From Actinoplanes liguriensis (GTDB lineage Bacteria > Actinomycetota > Actinomycetes > Mycobacteriales > Micromonosporaceae), in contig KL571315.1 of the NCBI GenBank assembly GCA_000715855.1, forward strand, positions 14,086 through 21,028: a DNA stretch of 6,943 nt, read 5' to 3'. Numbering within the stretch: position 1 is the first letter of the stretch; the number at the start of each line of letters is the position of its first letter. Under the pieces are notes generated by a model that saw nothing but the letters and a program-made list of their open reading frames with translations, was not told the DNA's origin and made no database searches. Made by a program: the position numbers and the translations under genes. Shown here piece after piece: positions 1-5,272 of the stretch.

Positions 1-2133
1 CTCTACGGCACCTACGAGAATCCGACGAACGCCGGCGACGGGTACGCGATGGCGTATCACGCGGGCGCGGAGCTCTCCGGCATCGAATGCTTCCAGATCA
101 ACCCGCTGATCAAGGACTACAACGGGCCGGCCTGCGCGTACGTCGCCAACCCGTTCGGCGGCTACCAGGTCAACAACCGCGGCGAGCGGTTCGTCGACTG
201 CGACTACTGGTCCGGGCAGATGATGGCGGAGGTGGCGCGGGAGCTGGACTCCGACCGTGGCCCGATCTACCTCAAGCTCAGCCACCTGCCGGACGAGACG
301 ATCAGCGCGATCGAGGGCATCCTGCACACGACCGAACGGCCGTCGCGGGGGACGTTCCACGCCGGACGCGGCCACGACTACCGCACCCACGACGTGGAGA
401 TGCACATCTCCGAGATCGGACTGTGCGGCGGGCACTCGGCGTCCGGTGTGTGGGTGGACGAGAACGGTCAGACGACGGTGCCGGGGCTCTACGCGGCCGG
501 CGATCTCGCGTGCGTGCCGCACAACTACATGATCGGTGCATTCGTCTTCGGGGACCTGGCCGGGACGCATGCCGCCGCGTCGCCGCGAGCGCTGGTGGAT
601 CTTCCGCTCGATCAGATCGAGGCCGCGCGCGAGCTCATCTACCGGCCCCTGCGCACACCGGACGGGCCGCCGCAGCAGCAGGTCGAGTACAAGCTGCGGC
701 GCTTCGTCAACGACTACGTCGCGCCGCCGAAGTCCGCGGCGAAGCTGGAGATCGCGGTGGAGACTTTCCAACGCATGACCGGTGAGATCGACGGGATGGG
801 CGCGCGGACCCCGCACGAGCTGATGCGCTGCGCCGAGGTGAGCTTCATCCGCGACTGCGCGGAGATGGCGGCCCGGGCCTCGCTGGTCCGCACCGAGAGC
901 AGGTGGGGGCTCTACCACGAGCGGGCGGATCATCCGGAGCGCAACGACGAGGAGTGGCTCTACCACCTCAACCTGCGGCGGGGCCCGGACGGCGAGATGG
1001 AGTTCGTCAAGCGGCCGGTCGCCGAGTACCTGTTCCCGGTGGAAGGGTTCCGACCCTCGGCCGGGAACGAGGCGGTTGCGGTCCGGGAGGTCCGGCGGTT
1101 CGGCGTCACCGCGCAGAGCCAGGATTCCGTACGTACGAAGGAAAGCTCCTCCGCTCCTGCATCGAACCGGATCGTCGCGGTTCTGGCGCTCGCCGATGCG
1201 CAGCCCACGCTCCCCGATTTCGCGCCGTTCCTGGATGACGCGGACCCCGGAGTCCGCCGGACCGCCGTCACGACACTGACCGAGGTGGCGCCGGCCGGAG
1301 TGGCGGATGCGCTGGTCGACGCCCTGGCTGATCCGGATCGGTCAGTACGGTCGGCGGCCGCGGCCGGGCTGCGGGAACTCGCCGACGTGCTGCCCGGGTC
1401 GGAGGACCTCGCGCAGCGACTGCGGGCGGCCTACGGGAGCGGTGATCCGGGCGTTCGCGACGTCGTGGTGGAGTTGCTGCGGGTGATCGACCTGGGCAGC
1501 GCCGCCGACTTCCGGGCCGCGGCCGAGGACGTCGACGTGACGGTGCGGCTGCAGGCGGTCCGGGGTCTGGTCCGGCGCGACGACGTGCCGGGGCTGGCCG
1601 CCGCGGCCCTGGACCCGGCGCGTGAGGTCCGCGTCGCCGCAGCCCACGGACTCGGCACGATCGGCCTCCCGCGGGATCCGGCCGACGACGGCGATCTTGC
1701 CCGTGACGACGATGCTCCGGTGCGGGCCGGGGCGTTGGAACGGCTCGCCGGGGACGATGACGATCTGGTGCGGGCCGGGGCGTTGGAACGGCTTGCCGGG
1801 GACGATGACGTTCTGGTGCGGGCGGCGGCGCTGGCGGCCGCGGCCGCGATCGGATGCCCGGGGGCGTTGCCGTCGCTGGCGATCGCCCAGCTCGACGACC
1901 CGGCGTGGCAGGTTCGCGAAGGGGCGGCCAAGGCGCTCGGCGCCGCGGCGCCGGAACTGGCCGTGCCGGTACTGCTCACCGCGGCCAAGGACGGGAACCT
2001 TGACGTTCGGCGGGCCGCGGTTCGGTCGCTGTCGGCCTGGCCGGAACGTGACGACGTGCGGTCTGCGCTGGTCGAGGCCGGTTCGGACGTGGACGCCGAC
2101 GTTCGCGCGTGGGCGCGGCGGGCGCTCGCCTGA
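1..2133 (+). CDS. Fumarate reductase/AprA-like FAD flavoprotein with C-terminal HEAT repeats (5' truncated)
   Basis: The reading frame is already open at base 1, so the N-terminal FAD-binding half lies upstream; the ATG at 49 is internal. Numbered from that ATG, residues 1-150 look like the fumarate reductase/succinate dehydrogenase flavoprotein fold. Just before it is the NAGDGYAMAYHAGAEL segment, and VPGLYAAGDLA (about 144-154) is the second FAD-contact motif. The PHNYMIGAFVFG segment (157-168) is like the AprA 'PHKFxxGSF' region and lacks the Arg of the 'NRLGGN' motif of true succinate/fumarate enzymes. A C-terminal helical domain with SRWGLYHERADHPERND (284-300) follows, as in SdhA-type proteins. 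After a Ser-rich linker (about 350-375), roughly nine HEAT-like units run to the end, each with a D-x-x-VR-x-A-A-x-x-L signature. I infer a cytoplasmic redox subunit working with an upstream ferredoxin-like partner, possibly in sulfur metabolism. The family is fairly sure; the substrate is unknown. Confidence 0.88.
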   Translation, partial: LYGTYENPTNAGDGYAMAYHAGAELSGIECFQINPLIKDYNGPACAYVANPFGGYQVNNRGERFVDCDYWSGQMMAEVARELDSDRGPIYLKLSHLPDETISAIEGILHTTERPSRGTFHAGRGHDYRTHDVEMHISEIGLCGGHSASGVWVDENGQTTVPGLYAAGDLACVPHNYMIGAFVFGDLAGTHAAASPRALVDLPLDQIEAARELIYRPLRTPDGPPQQQVEYKLRRFVNDYVAPPKSAAKLEIAVETFQRMTGEIDGMGARTPHELMRCAEVSFIRDCAEMAARASLVRTESRWGLYHERADHPERNDEEWLYHLNLRRGPDGEMEFVKRPVAEYLFPVEGFRPSAGNEAVAVREVRRFGVTAQSQDSVRTKESSSAPASNRIVAVLALADAQPTLPDFAPFLDDADPGVRRTAVTTLTEVAPAGVADALVDALADPDRSVRSAAAAGLRELADVLPGSEDLAQRLRAAYGSGDPGVRDVVVELLRVIDLGSAADFRAAAEDVDVTVRLQAVRGLVRRDDVPGLAAAALDPAREVRVAAAHGLGTIGLPRDPADDGDLARDDDAPVRAGALERLAGDDDDLVRAGALERLAGDDDVLVRAAALAAAAAIGCPGALPSLAIAQLDDPAWQVREGAAKALGAAAPELAVPVLLTAAKDGNLDVRRAAVRSLSAWPERDDVRSALVEAGSDVDADVRAWARRALA
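1719..1814 (+). repeat. Two-copy 48-bp in-frame tandem repeat inside the HEAT region
   Basis: Two adjacent 48-bp units (1719-1766 and 1767-1814) match at 46 of 48 positions, differing by one silent C/T and one A/T change (Asp to Val). A third, decayed start of the unit follows at 1815. Each unit encodes 16 residues of the form VRAGALERLAGDDDDL, only half of a normal HEAT repeat of about 30 residues. The near-identity amid diverged flanking repeats indicates a recent duplication. It keeps the frame, so the protein is not broken. Confidence 0.9.
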
Positions 2134-2143
2134 CCCCGGCGCG

Positions 2144-2169
2144 GTGGCCGCCCCGCACGGGGCGGCCAC
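2144..2169. terminator. Bidirectional hairpin terminator between convergent genes
   Basis: GTGGCCGCCCC (2144-2154) and GGGGCGGCCAC (2159-2169) form a perfect 11-bp stem with a GCAC loop. It begins 10 bases after the flavoprotein stop and ends 12 bases before the last base of the minus-strand secreted-protein gene. It can therefore serve both convergent transcripts. No T-run follows on either side, as is common for actinomycete terminators. Confidence 0.85.
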
Positions 2170-2181
2170 TCGCGGGGCGGG

Positions 2182-2571
2182 TCAGGTCAGCAGGGTGACG
2201 CTGTAGTTCAGGGTGGTGCCGCTCGCGGTGTAGGTCGCGGTCTGCCCGTTGTTGCAGAACGACACGAACACGTTGCCGGCGACGGTGTTGCCGGCCTGGG
2301 CGTGCACCAGCGGCCGCACGTCCGAACCCTCCGCGATCGGCGTCGAGTTCAGGTCGACCACCCGGTACTGGTTGATCGGGTAGTCGTCGGTGGGGGCGGA
2401 CAGCTCACCCGTGCGAGTGGTGATCTGGTAGTTGATCACGAACCCGCCGTTGTTGATGACCGAGATCTTCTGCACGCAGGGCGTGGCGGCCTCGGCGGGC
2501 GAGGTGGCGACCAGGGTCAGTCCGGCCGTTCCGGCCAGAGCCAGGGCGGCCTTCAGGGTACGGGATACCAC
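2182..2571 (-). CDS. Small secreted protein, beta-rich, unrecognised family
   Basis: This encodes a 129-residue protein. I chose the GTG at 2571 rather than the ATG at 2604 because a strong ribosome binding site (AAAGGAGGA) sits 6 bases before the GTG and would be inside the gene otherwise. Residues 1-28 form a clear Sec signal peptide: basic start (VSRTLK), an Ala/Leu core and AEA cleavage before ATPCVQ. The mature part is about 101 residues with no membrane segment. It is rich in alternating polar/aliphatic strand-like stretches, for example SVINNGGFVINYQI, GNVFVSFCNN and TLNYSVTLL. It has two cysteines, Cys32 and Cys106, which could join the first and last strands in a disulfide. No catalytic motif is visible. 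I do not recognise the family; a small extracellular beta-sandwich is an inference. The gene stands alone, with its own upstream AT-rich region and a shared terminator downstream. Confidence 0.82.
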   Translation of the reverse strand: MVSRTLKAALALAGTAGLTLVATSPAEAATPCVQKISVINNGGFVINYQITTRTGELSAPTDDYPINQYRVVDLNSTPIAEGSDVRPLVHAQAGNTVAGNVFVSFCNNGQTATYTASGTTLNYSVTLLT

Positions 2572-2577
2572 GAATCG

Positions 2578-2586
2578 TCCTCCTTT
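2578..2586 (-). promoter_or_regulatory. Strong Shine-Dalgarno deciding the GTG start of the secreted protein
   Basis: On the minus strand the bases read AAAGGAGGA, followed by CGATTC and then GTG. This is a near-perfect anti-16S match at ideal spacing. It places translation at 2571 instead of the longer ATG at 2604, and leaves a correctly sized signal peptide. Confidence 0.85.
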
Positions 2587-2630
2587 GTGGTGGGTGGTAA
2601 GCATCGCGGACTCAATGACCCCAAAGGAGC

Positions 2631-2674
2631 GCTATAAACAGATGATCATAAATTTTTCCGACAAGTCACACGTT
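2631..2674 (-). promoter_or_regulatory. Probable promoter region of the secreted-protein gene (AT-rich island)
   Basis: This is the only clearly AT-rich stretch in the window. On the minus strand it contains TTGTCG (2664-2659), TATGAT (2650-2645) and TATAGC (2636-2631). TATGAT is a plausible -10 box giving a leader of roughly 65 bases. No -35 sits at the ideal distance: TTGTCG is 8 bases from TATGAT and 22 from TATAGC. The location fits a promoter, but the exact boxes are uncertain. Confidence 0.4.
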
Positions 2675-2731
2675 CACCCCGCCCCACCAGCGGCCCGGCG
2701 GCGCGCAGGGCGGACAGTGGCGCAGCGCGGC

Positions 2732-2769
2732 GCGAGGCGGGGCGCGAGGCGCGAGGCGGGGCGCGAGGC
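2732..2769. repeat. Perfect 19-bp tandem direct repeat
   Basis: GCGAGGCGGGGCGCGAGGC occurs twice head to tail (2732-2750 and 2751-2769) with no mismatch. It is embedded in a longer GCG/GAGGC-rich stretch from about 2720 to 2785. It is non-coding and of unknown role. Confidence 0.85.
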
Positions 2770-2866
2770 GCGGACGGCGCGCGATGCCGGCTGGCCCTGA
2801 CCGTTGTTATCCGGACCCCAAAACCACGCTCAGAACCAGCCGAGCCCGCGACGCGCGCAGCGACCT

Positions 2867-2965
2867 GGGGCGGGCTGGGGCTCGCGGGGCAGCGCGGAAT
2901 ACGCGGTGTCGGCTGGTGCTGACTGCGCGCGTGGCGAGCTGGGGTGGGCTGGGGTTGCGGGCGGG
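2867..2965 (+). repeat. Pair of similar G-run blocks with G-quadruplex pattern
   Basis: Block 1 (2867-2889) has G-runs of 4, 3, 4 and 4 separated by 1-, 2- and 5-base loops. Block 2 (2941-2965) has runs of 4, 3, 4, 3 and 3 with loops of 1, 2, 4 and 1. The core CTGGGGCGGGCTGGGGCT (2865-2882) recurs at 2939-2956 with 16 of 18 bases identical, 74 bases away, so the two are probably a duplication. Both lie on the plus strand, which is the template strand for the regulator gene that ends at 2988. Quadruplex folding is an inference from the pattern only. Confidence 0.55.
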
Positions 2966-2987
2966 CTCGGCGGGACGTGCGGCGCGG

Positions 2988-3962
2988 CTAGCTCGACGCC
3001 TGGGCCAGGGTGTTGCCGAGGGCTGTCCGTGAATACAGCACGGACCGCCCGGACCGAGCCCGAACTACCAGCCCAGCCCGGTGCAGGACCGCGAGATGAT
3101 CGCCCACCGCCCCGGTCGCCAGGGCGAGAACCGCCGCCAGATGTGTGGTGCTGGCCGGCTCGGCGAGAGCGATCAGGAGCTGCGCCCGGCTGCGACCCAG
3201 CAACGCCGCCAGAGCGGACGGCACCGCCGGCGGAGCGGGTTCGAACACCGCGCCGACCCCGCGCGCCGGGTACATGATCGCTTTGGGCCACGGGTCGTCG
3301 CCGAACACCGCTGTCCCGGGCCAGACCGTCAGCGACGGGACGAGCAGCAGGCCCGCTCCGCCCAGGGCGCCGGCCGGGCCGCCGTGCGCGAGCAGCTCGA
3401 TCCCGCCGTCCCGCCAGCGCACCTTCGGACCGAGGCCGGCCAGTGCCGCCTCCCACCCCGCGCGCCCCAACTCGGCGCCGCGGTGCACGACGTCCCGCTC
3501 GCAGACCGCCCGCATCTGCGGCCACTCCCCCGCGAGCAGCACCGACCAGGCCACTTCCAGGAAGTCGGCGAGGCGGTCGAGCACGCTCACGTCGTACAGC
3601 AATGTTCGGGTGGAAACCGTGACCCGCCGCCGGGAGAGGTAGTAGTCGATCTCCTCGCGGGCCGCGGCCAGCGGCCAGGATCGCACGGCGGCGAGGTCCT
3701 GCTCGATCGTCTGGCCCATGCCCCGCGGCGGCGGCGCGAAGAAGTTCGCCCCCTGGCGGGCGGTCTTCAAGGCTCGGACGGCGTCCAGACAGGGATCGTC
3801 GCGCAGCCGATCAAAACCGGACCGGAACCGGGCGAGCCACGACGACGGGAAGGCCGGTGCGGGGGCCTCCAGCGCACGCAGCAGGTTGTGCAGCTCGAAG
3901 ATCGGCGACACGGCGAACCGGGTGCGCAGCAGGTCTTCGGCGCCGACCTCGAACCGCATCAC
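2988..3962 (-). CDS. ArsR-family winged-helix regulator with DUF5937-like N-terminal domain
   Basis: This is a 324-residue cytoplasmic DNA-binding protein. Residues 1 to about 240 resemble the DUF5937 domain, which starts with an 'RFEVGAEDLLRTRFAVSP' type segment. The C-terminal 248-324 is a winged helix: a positioning helix around STTHLAAVLAL (271-281), a recognition helix in TGAVGDHLAVLHRAGL (283-298), then the wing VVRARSGRSVLYSRT. The ELCVCDL metal-binding motif of classical ArsR/SmtB sensors is absent, so metal sensing is unlikely. Presumably the N-terminal domain binds a small ligand. It is divergent from an MFS exporter across 67 bases, the usual setting for a repressor of its neighbour and itself. 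The start could be GTG 3962 or ATG 3959; neither has a well-spaced ribosome site, and TAACGT ends 7 bases before the GTG, so a leaderless transcript is possible. Family confident, ligand unknown. Confidence 0.87.
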   Translation of the reverse strand: MMRFEVGAEDLLRTRFAVSPIFELHNLLRALEAPAPAFPSSWLARFRSGFDRLRDDPCLDAVRALKTARQGANFFAPPPRGMGQTIEQDLAAVRSWPLAAAREEIDYYLSRRRVTVSTRTLLYDVSVLDRLADFLEVAWSVLLAGEWPQMRAVCERDVVHRGAELGRAGWEAALAGLGPKVRWRDGGIELLAHGGPAGALGGAGLLLVPSLTVWPGTAVFGDDPWPKAIMYPARGVGAVFEPAPPAVPSALAALLGRSRAQLLIALAEPASTTHLAAVLALATGAVGDHLAVLHRAGLVVRARSGRSVLYSRTALGNTLAQASS

Positions 3963-4029
3963 CCACCCGACGTTACGCCACCTGGCGAATCAATCGCGCC
4001 GGGCGGGCCGTTACCGACATGGTGAACGG
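3963..4029. promoter_or_regulatory. Divergent regulator/exporter promoter-operator region
   Basis: This 67-base spacer must carry both promoters. Symmetric elements visible are CGCCA-CC-TGGCG (3976-3987) and, overlapping its right half, GCGA-ATCAA-TCGC (3985-3997). The latter includes AATCAA, which resembles the ATCAA half-site seen in ArsR-family operators. CGTTAC occurs twice in direct orientation (3971-3976, 4009-4014). On the minus strand TAACGT (3975-3970) fits a -10 box for the regulator. The operator assignment is inference. Confidence 0.45.
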
Positions 4030-5226
4030 GTGACTGCCGTCGATCGGGGCGCGACCTACCGCGAGGTCTTCGCCGAGCCGAAGTTCCGGGTGCTGTTCTT
4101 CGCCCGCACCGCCGCCATCGCGGCCGAATCACTGCGGATCTTCGCGCTGTCCGTACTGGTCTTCGACCGGACCGGATCGGCGCTGCTCAGCGCGCTCGCG
4201 TTCGCCGCCGGATTCCTTCCGCAACTGGTCGGCGGGCTGCTGCTGGGCGCGCTGACCGACCGGATCCGGCCACGGCCGCTGATCGTCGCGGGGTACCTGT
4301 CCGGCGGGGCCGCCGCGCTGCTCATCGCGGCCGTGGACATGCCGGTCGCGGCGCAGCTCACGATCATCGCCCTGGTCGCGTGCGGGACGCCGATCTTCAT
4401 GGGCGCGGCGGGCCGGCTGGTGTCGGAGGTGCTCACCGGCGACGCGTACGTCCTGGGCCGCTCGGTGCTCAACATCGCGTCCTCCGGCGCGCAACTGATC
4501 GGCCTGGCCGTCGGCGGGGTCGCGGTCGCCGCGTTCGGGGCCGGTCCGGCGTTGCTCATCGCGGCGGGAGGGCACGTGGTGGCGGCGGTGATCGTACGGC
4601 TGGGCCTTCCCGATCTCGATGGTGTCCCCGGGGAGAAGGGGTCGGCGGTGCGCGCGAGTCTGACGGGCGCCGGTGAACTGCTCGGCGACGCGGTGATCCG
4701 CCGGTTGCTGCTGGTCCACTGGCTGCCCGCGGCGTGCGTGGCGGGCGCCGAGGCGCTGCTCGTCGCCTACGCCACCGCGCGCGGCTTCCCCGCCGGGTCG
4801 GCCGGGGCCCTGATGGCGTCGCTGCCGGTCGGCATGCTGCTCGGCGACCTGGTCGTCGGCCGCTGGATCCGCCCGGCGACGCGCGAACGCCTGTCCCGCC
4901 CGCTGGTGGTGCTCGCCGGTGGGCCGCTGATCCTGCTGGTGACCGGACTTCCGGTAGGCGTCACGCTCGTGGTCCTGGTCCTCTCCGGCGCGGGCGCCGC
5001 CTACCAGCTGGGGTTGCAACGCCCGCTGCTGGAGGCCACGCCGGAGCCCCGCCGCGGCCAGATGTTCGCCCTGCTCTCCACCGGCCTGATGACCCTGCAG
5101 GGCATCTCACCGGTCGTGATGGGCGCGATCGCCCAGCTCAGCGCCGTGGGCACGGCCATCGCCCTGGCCGGCGCCGCCACCGTCGCCTGCGTCCTGCTGG
5201 TCCCCCGTCTCAGGCCTGCCTCCTGA
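4030..5226 (+). CDS. MFS transporter, probable drug/metabolite exporter
   Basis: From GTG 4030 this encodes 398 residues, the normal MFS length. The open frame extends upstream to 3718, but that part lies over the oppositely directed regulator and is Arg/Ser-rich, so it is not coding. GTG 4030 is the first start after the spacer and is preceded by a GGTGA element. About twelve hydrophobic segments are seen: TM1 around residues 21-45 and TM2 around 51-75. The MFS motif A loop is GALTDRIRPRP (73-83), with its Asp and Arg present. A central polar loop (about 193-225, LPDLDGVPGEKG onward) separates the two six-helix halves. The short N-terminal tail VTAVDRGATYREVFAEPKFRV fits an inside N-terminus. 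Proton-driven efflux of a small molecule is the family expectation; the substrate cannot be read from sequence. It is paired with the divergent ArsR-type regulator and converges on the HIRAN gene. Confidence 0.88.
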   Translation: MTAVDRGATYREVFAEPKFRVLFFARTAAIAAESLRIFALSVLVFDRTGSALLSALAFAAGFLPQLVGGLLLGALTDRIRPRPLIVAGYLSGGAAALLIAAVDMPVAAQLTIIALVACGTPIFMGAAGRLVSEVLTGDAYVLGRSVLNIASSGAQLIGLAVGGVAVAAFGAGPALLIAAGGHVVAAVIVRLGLPDLDGVPGEKGSAVRASLTGAGELLGDAVIRRLLLVHWLPAACVAGAEALLVAYATARGFPAGSAGALMASLPVGMLLGDLVVGRWIRPATRERLSRPLVVLAGGPLILLVTGLPVGVTLVVLVLSGAGAAYQLGLQRPLLEATPEPRRGQMFALLSTGLMTLQGISPVVMGAIAQLSAVGTAIALAGAATVACVLLVPRLRPAS

Positions 5227-5227
5227 C

Positions 5228-5247
5228 CCGATCCAGCCGCAGATCGG
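5228..5247. terminator. Weak hairpin between convergent exporter and HIRAN genes
   Basis: CCGATC (5228-5233) pairs with GATCGG (5242-5247) across an 8-base loop, immediately after the exporter stop. The stem is only 6 bp and no T-run follows, so this is a modest candidate for termination in the 46-base gap between the two stop codons. Confidence 0.4.
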
Positions 5248-5272
5248 CGAGCTCGTCCATGGGAGTGGTCTA

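Larger units (their letters stand above)
2675..2987. other. Non-coding GC-rich spacer with repeats
   Basis: About 310 bases lie between the upstream region of the secreted-protein gene and the 3' end of the regulator gene. Open frames exist here on both strands, but all are Arg/Ala/Gly-rich with no ribosome binding site or recognisable motif, so I call no gene. The stretch holds the 19-bp tandem repeat, the two G-run blocks and an 11-bp inverted repeat (GCCGAGCCCGC at 2839-2849, its complement at 2961-2971). No standard hairpin terminator for the regulator gene is evident. Confidence 0.6.

Noticed and set aside
1342..2169. A 275-codon minus-strand frame opposite the HEAT repeats
   Set aside because: GC-rich shadow frame with low-complexity Arg/Pro/Gly composition; it would also start beyond the terminator hairpin.
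2640..2648. The 9-mer AGATGATCA shared with the HIRAN promoter (minus strand, 6838-6830)
   Set aside because: It is in opposite orientation relative to the two genes and centred on the common palindrome TGATCA; two occurrences are too few to call a regulatory motif.
2730..2770. Tandem repeat block considered as a CRISPR-like array or replication iteron
   Set aside because: There are only two contiguous copies with no spacers, no nearby cas or replication genes, and the block is GC-rich rather than AT-rich as origins usually are.
2302..3032. Several plus-strand open frames over the secreted-protein gene and the GC-rich spacer
   Set aside because: No ribosome sites, Arg/Ala/Gly-biased translations caused by base composition and repeats, and one is antisense to a gene with a signal peptide.
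3081..4025. A 314-codon plus-strand open frame across the regulator gene
   Set aside because: It is the antisense shadow of the minus-strand winged-helix gene: Arg/Gln/Pro-rich, no motif, no ribosome site, and the opposite strand has clear domains.
3718..4029. Upstream extension of the exporter frame
   Set aside because: It overlaps the regulator gene antisense, is Arg/Ser-rich and would give an MFS protein a 100-residue disordered head; GTG 4030 gives the standard length.
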